From Streptomyces nanshensis (GTDB taxonomy: Bacteria; Actinomycetota; Actinomycetes; Streptomycetales; Streptomycetaceae): a DNA stretch of 34,538 nt. Positions 22,966-30,914 of this stretch are shown one piece after another; position 1 is the stretch's first letter, and every line of letters starts with the position of its first letter. Under the pieces are notes generated by a model that saw nothing but the letters and a program-made list of their open reading frames with translations, did no database searches and had not been told where the DNA came from. The DNA is taken from assembly GCF_001751255.1 (NCBI RefSeq), contig NZ_LJGW01000455.1, positions 1-34,538 of the forward strand, given 5' to 3'. Position numbers and translations under genes: made by a program.

Positions 22966-25452
22966 GTGCGGGCCAGCTACCCGATCAGGGACGTGGGCGG
23001 TGTGAGCACAGGACCCTCCGAGGGAGTGGCCTCGATCCTCGACACCCTCCGAGTCGGCACCGTCATGCTCGACGGCAAGGGAAAGATCCTCCTCTGGAAC
23101 CCGATGACGGAGGAGATCCTCGGGTGGCGGGCCGACCAGGTCGTGGGCAGCCGCATCCAGGACTTTCTCGAGGACGGGTACGGCGAGGGCGAACGCCGGC
23201 GCGACGAGGCCCTGCGCCTGCACGGCCGCTGGCGCGGCACCCTGCGCATCCTGCACAGCGCCGGACACCGCGTCGCCGTCGAGGGACGCGTCTCGCTCCT
23301 GCGGGACAGGGAGAACCGCAGGGTCGTCCTCGCCAACATCGTCGAGACCAGCCGGATCCGCGCCGTCGAGCACGATCTGGCCGCGCTGGACGCGCTGTTC
23401 GCGTCCTCGCCGCTCGGCATCGCCCTGTTCGACAACGACAAGCGCTTCGTACGCGTCAACGAGGCGCTCGCGAACCTCAACAGGCTCGGCGCCGAGGAGC
23501 ACCGGGGCAAGACCGTCCACGACGTACTGCCGTCCTGGATGGCGGAGGAGGTCTCCGCCGTGCAGTCGACCGTGCTGGAGACCGGCGAGCCCGTCGTCGA
23601 CGTCGTGATGCCCGCGCCGGAGGGTCCCGGTTCGCGTTCCGTCTCCTACAGCAGGCTCACCGGCGACAAGGGCGAGGTGCTCGGCGTCAGCACGGTGATC
23701 ATGGACATCACCGAGCGGCGCGAGGCGCTGGAGAAGATCGAGGCCGCGCGTGAGCGGCTCGCGCTCCTCGACGACGTGGGCGTCGGGCTCGCCGACCGGT
23801 TCGACGTGGGCGCCATCTCGCAGGCGCTCGCCTCCAGCCTCGTACCGCGCCTCGCCGACTACGCCGGTGTGATGCTCATCAGCGCCGTGGCGCACGGCGG
23901 CGACCTCCCCGACATCGAACTCCTCACCGGCACACCGCTGTTCCAGCTCGGCGTGGCCGCGCGCTACGAGGGCCCGACGGTGAACCGGATGCTCCGCGCC
24001 GGCCAGGACGTCCCCTTCCTCGCCGACTCCTTCTTCGGGCGGACGCTGGCCAGCGGCGTCCCGCACGTCGCGACGTCGCCGCGCGAACTGCTCGCCGCCA
24101 CCTACCCCGGCGACCCCAAGATGCAGGCGGCCCTCGACCTGGACATCCACTCGCTGATGGCGGTACCGCTGCGCGCCCGCGGCGTCGTGCTCGGCCTGCT
24201 GGTCGTCAGCCGGGCCGGGGGACGCGAGCAGTTCGGACGGGACGACATAGCGCTCGCCATGGAACTGGCCGACCGCGCGGGCGTCTCGCTCGACAACGCC
24301 CGTCTCTACGCGCGCGAACGCGCCGGCGCCCTGATGCTCCAGCGGAGCCTGCTGCCGCAGACGGTGCCGGAGCCGCCCGGGGTGCAGCTCGCCTACCGCT
24401 ATGTGCCGGGCGCCAGCGGCGCCGAGGTCGGCGGCGACTGGTTCGACGTGATCCCGCTCGCCGGCGGCCGGGTCGCCTTCGTCGTGGGCGACGTGATGGG
24501 TCACGGGCTGCACGCCGCCGTGACGATGGGACGGCTGCGCACGGCCGTACGCACCCTCGCCGGGCTCGATCTGCCGCCCGACGAACTGCTGCGCCGCATC
24601 AACGACTTGGCCGACGACTTCGTGCAGAGCTCCGACGACCCCCTCGTCGCGACCTGTGTCTACGCCGTCTACGACCCCTCCACCCGCCGGTGCAGCCTCG
24701 CCAAGGCCGGACATCCGCCGCCGCTGCTGATCACCGAGACCGCGGACGGAAGCTGGCAGGCCGACACTCTCGAACTGCCCTCAGGGGCGCCGCTGGGCGT
24801 CGGCGGCGTCCCCTTCGACGCGTACGACCTCGAAGTCGTCGAGGGCTCGGTGCTCGTCCTCTACACCGACGGCCTCATCGAGTCCCGCGGCGAGGACATC
24901 AGCGAGGGCATCGACCGGCTCCGCACGATGCTCTCCTCGGGGCCCGCCCGGCGGGACCCGCGGGCGTCCGCCGGACTGGAGGACGCCTGCAACCGCGTCA
25001 TCGACGATCTGGAGGGCAGGACGGCGTCCCAGCCCAACGACGACGTCGCCGTGCTGATGGCGAAGCTCGGCGGACTGCCCCAGGGCAGCGCCGCCTCCTG
25101 GACGTTCCCGGCCGAGAGTTACGCCGTACGCAGAGCACGCGAGGTCGTGCGCCGCACGCTGCACGAGTGGGGGCTCGATGCGCTGGAGGACACGACCGTG
25201 CTGCTCGTCAGCGAACTGGTCACCAACTCCATGCGCTACGCCCACGGGCCGATCGGCGTCCGCATGGTGCGCGGCGCCTCGCTGCTCGTCGAGGTCTCCG
25301 ACCCGCTGCCCGACCCGCCGCGCGAACGCAGCGCGCTGCCCGACGACGAAGGCGGCCGCGGCATCCGTCTGGTGGCCCGCGAGGCGCGCCGCTGGGGGAC
25401 GCGGCACGGGCCGATGGGCAAGACGGTCTGGTTCGAACTCGCCCTTCCCTGA
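22966..25452 (+). CDS. PAS-PAS-GAF-SpoIIE phosphatase with C-terminal ATPase domain
   Basis: An 828-residue cytoplasmic signalling protein. Two PAS domains (about 20-130 and 140-255, the first with LLWNPMTEEILGW, the second ending IMDITERREAL) are followed by a GAF domain (about 270-450) and a PP2C/SpoIIE phosphatase (about 475-690). The phosphatase has GGDWFD (489-494), GDVMGHG (508-514), AGHPPPLL, LYTDGLIE and the metal-site pair NDDVAVL intact. A C-terminal HATPase_c domain (about 700-825) has SELVTNSMRYA and DEGGRGIRLV, as in anti-sigma kinases. It would dephosphorylate an anti-sigma antagonist and may also act as kinase. GTG 22966 is used; GTG 22993 or 23002 are possible. Confidence 0.92.
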   Translation: MRASYPIRDVGGVSTGPSEGVASILDTLRVGTVMLDGKGKILLWNPMTEEILGWRADQVVGSRIQDFLEDGYGEGERRRDEALRLHGRWRGTLRILHSAGHRVAVEGRVSLLRDRENRRVVLANIVETSRIRAVEHDLAALDALFASSPLGIALFDNDKRFVRVNEALANLNRLGAEEHRGKTVHDVLPSWMAEEVSAVQSTVLETGEPVVDVVMPAPEGPGSRSVSYSRLTGDKGEVLGVSTVIMDITERREALEKIEAARERLALLDDVGVGLADRFDVGAISQALASSLVPRLADYAGVMLISAVAHGGDLPDIELLTGTPLFQLGVAARYEGPTVNRMLRAGQDVPFLADSFFGRTLASGVPHVATSPRELLAATYPGDPKMQAALDLDIHSLMAVPLRARGVVLGLLVVSRAGGREQFGRDDIALAMELADRAGVSLDNARLYARERAGALMLQRSLLPQTVPEPPGVQLAYRYVPGASGAEVGGDWFDVIPLAGGRVAFVVGDVMGHGLHAAVTMGRLRTAVRTLAGLDLPPDELLRRINDLADDFVQSSDDPLVATCVYAVYDPSTRRCSLAKAGHPPPLLITETADGSWQADTLELPSGAPLGVGGVPFDAYDLEVVEGSVLVLYTDGLIESRGEDISEGIDRLRTMLSSGPARRDPRASAGLEDACNRVIDDLEGRTASQPNDDVAVLMAKLGGLPQGSAASWTFPAESYAVRRAREVVRRTLHEWGLDALEDTTVLLVSELVTNSMRYAHGPIGVRMVRGASLLVEVSDPLPDPPRERSALPDDEGGRGIRLVAREARRWGTRHGPMGKTVWFELALP

Positions 25453-25726
25453 CGGGCGTTCAGCGCCGCGTATCGCGCCGCAGGACGCCCGTACGGTCAC
25501 CGCACCGCCCCTCCGCGCCGTCACCGGAGCCCCGCGCGGCGCCGACTCCCCGCCGCCGCACGGCACATGGCGCATCCCTCCGCGCCTCTCCCCTCGCAGC
25601 GCACACTCGGGGAAGATGGTTCGAACGGCTGCAGCCGGGTTAGGAGACAGGTGTCCCTGCCGCAGGAGGTCAGGGGGGAAGCACGGAGGTGTAAGGCCGC
25701 ACGTCAGTTGTCATCGGCGACGGGAA

Positions 25727-25741
25727 GCACGAATTTCGTGC
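25727..25741. promoter_or_regulatory. 15-bp palindrome, candidate operator
   Basis: GCACGAA-T-TTCGTGC is a perfect 7-bp dyad around one base, 88 bp upstream of the second phosphatase start. Regulator unknown. Confidence 0.45.
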
Positions 25742-25778
25742 GGCGATCGGGAAGAGCGTGTTCCGGGTGCCTTACGCC

Positions 25779-25809
25779 TGCCACACTGCTCAGAACCGGT
25801 GCCACACTG
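25779..25809. repeat. paired direct repeat TGCCACACTG
   Basis: TGCCACACTG occurs at 25779-25788 and 25800-25809, exactly 21 bp apart, or two helical turns. Both would be presented on one face of the DNA just upstream of the TTG start at 25829, a layout typical of activator or repressor sites. Confidence 0.6.
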
Positions 25810-25828
25810 GTCACGGGAAGGGGCGGCG

Positions 25829-27628
25829 TTGAGCGATATCCCTGTGGAGGCGGCAGGCAAGCCGGACGACGTTCGCCGCGCCCTCGCTCTGCTCAACGCG
25901 GCGGGGGCCCGTATCGGCAACTCGCTCGACCTGGAGACGACGGCCCGCGAACTGCTCGACGTGGGCGTACCGCAGTTCTGCGACCTCGCGTCGGTCGACC
26001 TGTACATGGACGTACTCGCCGGCGACGAGCCGCGCCCCGTCGGCCCCGGCGACGGCAGCGGCGAGCTGCGCCGCGTCGGCTTCGCCAGCTCCGTCTCGGA
26101 GGCGCCGCCCTCGCTCAGCCGCGACGGCCAGACCGGACCGACCGGTTCCAGCCCCGTCACCGTCGGCGCGACCCACTGCTATCCGTACACCACCCCGTGC
26201 GCGCAGGCGCTGCGCAGCGGACGCGTCCAGCACATCCCGGGCCAGGACGGCACCGTGCCGGTGCAGTTCGGCGCCGTCGTGCAGTCGACGCTGGCCGTGC
26301 CGATGGTGGCCCGCGACCGGGTGCTGGGCCTCGTGCAGTTCTCCCGCGTCAAGGGCAGCGAGCCCTTCGGCGAACGGGACGCGGCGCTCGCCGCCGAACT
26401 CGCCTCCCGCGCCGCGGTGTGCATAGACAACGCACGGCTCTACCGCCGGGAACACGAACGGGCGTTGATACTTCAGCGCAGCCTGCTGCCGCCCGGTGAC
26501 CCCGAAGCCGCCGGTCTCGACATCGCCTGCCGCTATCTGCCCGGCAATCCGGCGACCGAGGTCGGCGGCGACTGGTTCGACGTCATCGAACTCCCGGGGC
26601 ACCGCACCGCCGTCGTCGTCGGCGACGTCATGGGCCGCGGACTGCGCGCCGCCGTCGCCATGGGCGAACTGCGCACCGCCGTACGGACGTTGGCGCTCAC
26701 CACCGACATGGAGCCCGCCGAGGTGCTGGGCGCGCTCGACGAGATCGCGCGCGGACTCGGCGACACCCCGGGCTCGCAGCGCAACGGCGGCGACAACCTG
26801 GCGGAGGTCTACCTCGCGACGTGCATCTTCGCCGTCTACGACCCCGTCTCCCGCCGCTGCACCATCGCCAACGCGGGCCATCTGCCTCCCGTCCTGGTCG
26901 AACCGGACGAGCCCGCGCTGCTGTTGGAGGTCCCCAAGGGCGTACCGCTCGGCGTCGGCGGCGAGCCCTTCGAGGAGATCGAGATGGAGCTGCCGGACGG
27001 CGCGATGATCGCGCTGTACACCGACGGCCTCGTCGAGTCCCGCGAACACCCCATCGACGAGGGCCTCGGCGCGCTGCGCGCCGCGCTCACCGACGCCACC
27101 GAGTCCCTGGAGAACGTCGCCGACCAGGTGCTGACCACGCTCAACGTCCACCACGGCGAGGACGACATCGCGCTGCTCGTCGCCCGCGTCCAGGGCCTCG
27201 CGGACAGCGCGGTGGGCGACTGGACGCTCTCCTCCGAGCCCCGCTCGGTCGCCCGCGCCCGCGAACTGACCCGGGAACAGCTCTCCGCCTGGGACCTGGA
27301 CGCCCTCGCCGACACCGCCGAGCTGCTGGTGAGCGAGCTGGTGACGAACGCGCTGCGGCACGGCGAGGGCGAGATACGGCTGCGGCTGCTGCTCGACCGC
27401 ACGCTCGTGTGCGAGGTGTGGGACTCCGGCCTGGTACAGCCCCGGCGCCGCCGCGCCCATGTGACGGACGAGGGCGGCAGGGGCCTGCAACTCGTGGGGC
27501 TGCTCAGCGCCGGGTGGGGCAGCAGGCGTACGCACCAGGGCAAGACCGTCTGGTTCGAACTGGCCCGCCCCGGCGAGAACTCCAAGCCCGCAGCCGACCC
27601 GACGGAGGCACTGCTCAGCCTCTTCTGA
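25829..27628 (+). CDS. GAF-SpoIIE phosphatase with C-terminal ATPase domain
   Basis: A 599-residue paralogue of the preceding phosphatase without PAS domains. A GAF domain occupies about residues 15-205 and contains ATHCYPYTTPC and VQSTLAVPMV. The SpoIIE phosphatase (about 212-435) has GGDWFD (246-251), GDVMGRG (265-271), AGHLPPVLV, LYTDGLVE and EDDIALL, all intact. The HATPase_c domain (about 450-580) has SELVTNALRH and DEGGRGLQLV. The start is TTG 25829, preceded by GGGAAGGGG; the reading frame stays open upstream without protein-like sequence. GTG 25844 is a later alternative. It probably regulates an anti-sigma antagonist system in response to a GAF-sensed signal. Confidence 0.9.
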   Translation: MSDIPVEAAGKPDDVRRALALLNAAGARIGNSLDLETTARELLDVGVPQFCDLASVDLYMDVLAGDEPRPVGPGDGSGELRRVGFASSVSEAPPSLSRDGQTGPTGSSPVTVGATHCYPYTTPCAQALRSGRVQHIPGQDGTVPVQFGAVVQSTLAVPMVARDRVLGLVQFSRVKGSEPFGERDAALAAELASRAAVCIDNARLYRREHERALILQRSLLPPGDPEAAGLDIACRYLPGNPATEVGGDWFDVIELPGHRTAVVVGDVMGRGLRAAVAMGELRTAVRTLALTTDMEPAEVLGALDEIARGLGDTPGSQRNGGDNLAEVYLATCIFAVYDPVSRRCTIANAGHLPPVLVEPDEPALLLEVPKGVPLGVGGEPFEEIEMELPDGAMIALYTDGLVESREHPIDEGLGALRAALTDATESLENVADQVLTTLNVHHGEDDIALLVARVQGLADSAVGDWTLSSEPRSVARARELTREQLSAWDLDALADTAELLVSELVTNALRHGEGEIRLRLLLDRTLVCEVWDSGLVQPRRRRAHVTDEGGRGLQLVGLLSAGWGSRRTHQGKTVWFELARPGENSKPAADPTEALLSLF

Positions 27629-27637
27629 GGCGGGCGT

Positions 27638-27661
27638 CCGGGGACCCGGCCGGGCCCCCGG
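27638..27661. terminator. candidate bidirectional terminator
   Basis: CCGGGG (27638-27643) and CCCCGG (27656-27661) flank the palindromic CCCGGCCGGG, giving a GC hairpin between the convergent phosphatase and beta-lactamase-fold genes, ten bases after the phosphatase stop. Confidence 0.45.
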
Positions 27662-27711
27662 TCACGCGGGCGCGCTGCCGTCGGCAGACCGCGTCGCCCG
27701 GTCCCGAGGGC

Positions 27712-29511
27712 TCAGTCCCGCGAGAGCGTCCAACCCTCCGCCCGCACCGAGGCGTTGTCCCGCGGCCGTACGCTCGAGAACACCGGCCGCCTCCCGTTCA
27801 GCACCCGGATGTCGTCGAGGTAGACGCCGCGGCCCTGCTGCTCCTCGTCGGTGACGTAGCGCCAGCGCACGCCCGTCACACCGTCCGGCAGCGCGCCCTC
27901 GGCGTGCAGCCAGCGCCGTGCGGAGAAGCCGGCGAAGTCGCCCTTGCTGTCCCAACTGTGCTGCCCCGCACTGAACTTGAGCGGTACGGGACGCCAGGCG
28001 GCGTCGTCGTCCGGGCGGGCGTCCGTGGTGGCCTCCACCGTGCACACATCCGTGGGCTGGGTGTCGTACCAGACCTGGAAGCGCAGCGCGGCGTCCTTCC
28101 GTACGGGCTCGCGCAGCGGCACCCGCAGCGTCCCGGTGTCCTCGTCGCGCTGCCCCGCGTACCAGGCTTCGCGCGCCACGGCCGGACGCACCGGCACCGC
28201 GCGGGCCAGATGCCGGGCGGGCGCGCGGCGGTAGTCGCTGACGGTGCCCCAGTCGCGGGTGGGGTGCACCCGGTTGGTCAGCAGGACGAAGAGGGTGCCG
28301 GCGATCGGGTCGGCCACCAGGCACGGTCCGGTGTAGCCGGTGTGCCCGGTGGTGACGGGCGAGGTGAGCGCGTCCATGTAGAAGCGCTGGTCGAGCTGCC
28401 AGCCCAGACCGCGTGCGGCGTCCTCGCCCATCCCCGCGTTCTCGTTGGTGATCATGGCGCGGACCCACTTCTCGCCGAGCACCCGATGACCGCCGTACGT
28501 ACCGCCGTTGAGCACCATCTGCCCGAAGACGGCCATGTCGGCGGCCGTGGAGAAGACGCCCGCGTGGCCGGCGACACCGCCGAGGTAGTACGCCTTCTCG
28601 TCGTGGACGGAGCCGCGCACCATGCCGCGCCCGGTCCACGGCATGTACTCGGTGGCCGCGATCCTCTCCAGCTTCGACTTCGGCGGGTTGTAGCCGGTGT
28701 CGGTCATGCCCAGCGGCTCGGTGATCACCTCGGCCACCAGCTCGTCGAGGCCCTTGCCGGTGATCTTCTCCAGCATCCGCCCGGCGGTGATGAGGTTCAG
28801 ATCGGAGTACGTGTACTTCTCGCCCGGCGCGTTCTCCAGCGGCTCCTTGTAGATCGCGGCCAGCCGCGCCTCGTTGTCCGGGTAGGGCTGGAGGTCGATG
28901 TCGGCCTGCATGCCCGAGGTGTGGTTCACCAACTGCCGTACGACGATGCGGGACTTGGCCGGGTCGCTCGCGGCGAACTCGGGCAGCAGCCGCGCGACCG
29001 GGGCGTCCAGGTCGACGGCGCCCTTCTCGGCCTGGCTCACCAGCACGATCGACGTGAACAGCTTGGAGACCGAGGCCATGTCGAAGAGCGTGTCCTCGCG
29101 CATGGGCACCCACTCCTCGCGCGGCAGCTCGACGGGCTTCCCGGCGGACGCGTCCCAGCTCGCGTAGCGCAGCGCGTGACCGCGCGCGGCGTGCTCGACG
29201 ACGATGCCGTTCCTGGCGGCCAGCAGCACGAACCCCGGGTGCGAGGGGTGCGGACGGCCCGGCCCGGGCCGCATGTACTCCTCGGCGGCGGGCACCATCC
29301 GCGCGACCTCGCCGGGCAGCAGCCCCGCGCGCTGCGGGCTGCCCGGACGGAGCGTACGGGGGCGGAAGTCGAGGTCGTCCGGTGTCACGGTGGGCGGCCC
29401 GGCCTTCTGCCGTGCGTACGGTGTCGCGGCGAAGGCGGGCCCGGCGCTCGGGCCCACCCCTGAGGCGAGCGCGACGCTGCCGACGGTGCCGAGGAATTGC
29501 CGGCGTCTCAT
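27712..29511 (-). CDS. Tat-exported serine beta-lactamase/esterase-fold protein
   Basis: A 599-residue exported protein. The N-terminus MRRRQFLGTVG has a twin-arginine motif followed by a hydrophobic stretch and a probable cut after AFA (about 28). The beta-lactamase/penicillin-binding fold has the catalytic Ser147-Val-Ser-Lys150 in MASVSK, NHTSGM, Tyr235-Ser-Asp (Asn is usual at the third place) and HTGYTG (390-394) as the KTG-box equivalent. Class C-like secreted esterases and D-aminopeptidases share this set. Residues about 440-599 form an added beta-rich domain with VRWRYVTDEEQQGRGVYLDD, like the C-terminal parts of some secreted peptidases. The ATG at 29511 follows AGGGGAT. Likely extracellular hydrolase; antibiotic resistance is not implied. 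Confidence 0.87.
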   Translation of the reverse strand: MRRRQFLGTVGSVALASGVGPSAGPAFAATPYARQKAGPPTVTPDDLDFRPRTLRPGSPQRAGLLPGEVARMVPAAEEYMRPGPGRPHPSHPGFVLLAARNGIVVEHAARGHALRYASWDASAGKPVELPREEWVPMREDTLFDMASVSKLFTSIVLVSQAEKGAVDLDAPVARLLPEFAASDPAKSRIVVRQLVNHTSGMQADIDLQPYPDNEARLAAIYKEPLENAPGEKYTYSDLNLITAGRMLEKITGKGLDELVAEVITEPLGMTDTGYNPPKSKLERIAATEYMPWTGRGMVRGSVHDEKAYYLGGVAGHAGVFSTAADMAVFGQMVLNGGTYGGHRVLGEKWVRAMITNENAGMGEDAARGLGWQLDQRFYMDALTSPVTTGHTGYTGPCLVADPIAGTLFVLLTNRVHPTRDWGTVSDYRRAPARHLARAVPVRPAVAREAWYAGQRDEDTGTLRVPLREPVRKDAALRFQVWYDTQPTDVCTVEATTDARPDDDAAWRPVPLKFSAGQHSWDSKGDFAGFSARRWLHAEGALPDGVTGVRWRYVTDEEQQGRGVYLDDIRVLNGRRPVFSSVRPRDNASVRAEGWTLSRD

Positions 29512-30011
29512 CGTGGATCCCCTGGGGCTCGTGCGGATGCGGTCGTGGCGGCGGTGCCGGAACTGGCCGGCGGTCCGGGCGGTGCTGCCGTGCTGCGGTG
29601 GCTTGGTGCGGTGGTGCGGTGCCGTGCTGTGGTGCCTGGTGCTGCGGTGCCGGACTCTCAGCAGCGTATCCAGCCGTCGGCCGGCGTGAGCGCTTGAACG
29701 GGGATGCCGTTGGTCCGACCAGTGGCGTACGTACGACACCGGAGGCGACCGGCGGAGCCGGGAGAAAACCGGCGGAAACCCCCGGAATCACGGGGTATGC
29801 GGGCGGAGCGCCCGGGAGGGTGCGGAGCGGGCGGACGGGACGCGACGGGGGCGTGCCGGTGCACGCCCCCGTGACGGACCTCTCATCCGGAGTCTTCCGG
29901 AGCGCCGGGGCAGCACCGGTCAGCGCCGCGGAGAGGGGCCGGGCCGCGCGGACCGCTGCCCGCGTTCCGCGCCCGGCCCCTGCCCCGGTTCCCGTCCCGG
30001 TCCCCGCCCGG
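29512..30011. other. 500-bp intergenic region upstream of the beta-lactamase-fold gene
   Basis: No gene is supported. From 29512 to about 29670 the sequence is a G/T-rich run with many GGTGC-type units. The middle contains a CGTACGTACG stretch (29727-29736). The sdh terminator hairpin is at 29845-29872 and the rest is GC-rich trailer after sdhB. The promoter of the beta-lactamase-fold gene should lie here, but I could not fix it. Confidence 0.6.
29845..29872 (-). terminator. strong hairpin terminator of the sdh operon
   Basis: ACGGGGGCGTGC (29845-29856) and GCACGCCCCCGT (29861-29872) form a perfect 12-bp stem with a CGGT tetraloop, 140 bp downstream of the sdhB stop. It is the most stable simple hairpin I saw in the window. 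Confidence 0.75.
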
Positions 30012-30914
30012 TCAGGCGCCGCTCCTGCGGCGGATCTTGTTGCCGAGCCACACCAGCGGGTCGTACTTGCGGTCGGCGGCCCGCTCCTTGAGGGGGATCA
30101 GTGCGTTGTCGGTGATCTTGATGCCCTCGGGGCAGACCTCCGTGCAGCACTTGGTGATGTTGCAGTAGCCCAGCCCGTGGTCCTCCTGTGCGCTGGTCTT
30201 GCGGTCCAGGCCGGAGTCCTCGGCGGCGTCCAGCGGGTGCATGTCCAGCTCCGCCTGCCGCATCAGGAAGCGCGGACCGGCGAAGGCCTGCTTGTTCTCC
30301 TCGTGGTCGCGCACGACGTGGCAGACGTCCTGGCAGAGGAAGCACTCGATGCACTTGCGGAACTCCTGCGAGCGCTCCACGTCCTCCTGCTGCATGCGGT
30401 ACTCGCCGGCGGCGAGCCCCGGCGGCGGCACGAAGGCCGGGATCTCCCGCGCCTTGGTGTAGTTGTACGACACGTCCGTGACCAGGTCCCGGATGACGGG
30501 GTTGGCCCGCAGCGGCGTGATCGTGATCGTCTCCGACCGCTCGAAGACCGACATCCGCGTCATGCACAGCAGCCGCGGCCGTCCGTTGATCTCCGCGCTG
30601 CACGAACCGCACTTGCCCGCCTTGCAGTTCCAGCGCACGGCCAGGTCCGGGGCCTGCGTGGCCTGGAGCCGGTGGACGATGTCGAGGACGACCTCGCCCT
30701 CGAAGACCTCGACCTTGAAGTCCTCCAGGCCGCCGCCCTCGGTGTCGCCGCGCCAGACCCGGAAGTCCGCGATGTAGCTCGCACCGCCCGTGTCGGGAGC
30801 GCCCCCGCTGACGGCGCCCGGCGTACCGGTGCCCGCGGCGGTGCCCTCCGCGTCCTCGGCGCCCGGCCGCGTATGCGTGCCCGCGCCCTCGCCCGCGTGC
30901 GTCTCGGCGCTCAT
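30012..30914 (-). CDS. sdhB: succinate dehydrogenase/fumarate reductase iron-sulfur subunit
   Basis: A 300-residue SdhB. The 2Fe-2S domain has Cys97, Cys102, Cys105 and Cys117. The C-terminal domain has CIECFLCQDVC (Cys188, 191, 194, 198) and CNITKCCTEVCPEG (Cys251, 256/257, 261), the ligands for the 4Fe-4S and 3Fe-4S clusters. It carries electrons from the SdhA flavin to quinone at the membrane anchor. The first 45 residues are a low-complexity Gly/Ala/Thr extension not needed for the fold. The ATG overlaps the sdhA stop as ATGA, so the two subunits are translated in balance. It is the last gene of the sdhCAB operon. Confidence 0.96.
   Translation of the reverse strand: MSAETHAGEGAGTHTRPGAEDAEGTAAGTGTPGAVSGGAPDTGGASYIADFRVWRGDTEGGGLEDFKVEVFEGEVVLDIVHRLQATQAPDLAVRWNCKAGKCGSCSAEINGRPRLLCMTRMSVFERSETITITPLRANPVIRDLVTDVSYNYTKAREIPAFVPPPGLAAGEYRMQQEDVERSQEFRKCIECFLCQDVCHVVRDHEENKQAFAGPRFLMRQAELDMHPLDAAEDSGLDRKTSAQEDHGLGYCNITKCCTEVCPEGIKITDNALIPLKERAADRKYDPLVWLGNKIRRRSGA

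Larger units (their letters stand above)
25453..25828. other. 376-bp intergenic region between the phosphatase genes
   Basis: No gene is seen. The first half is GC-rich spacer. The second half, from about 25640, is less GC-rich and looks like a promoter/leader, with the dyad at 25727-25741 and the paired direct repeat at 25779-25809. The second phosphatase therefore probably has its own promoter. Confidence 0.55.

Noticed and set aside
27712..29511. Calling this an antibiotic-resistance beta-lactamase.
   Set aside because: The YxN motif is altered, there is an extra domain, and the same fold serves esterases and D-aminopeptidases; no resistance context is present.
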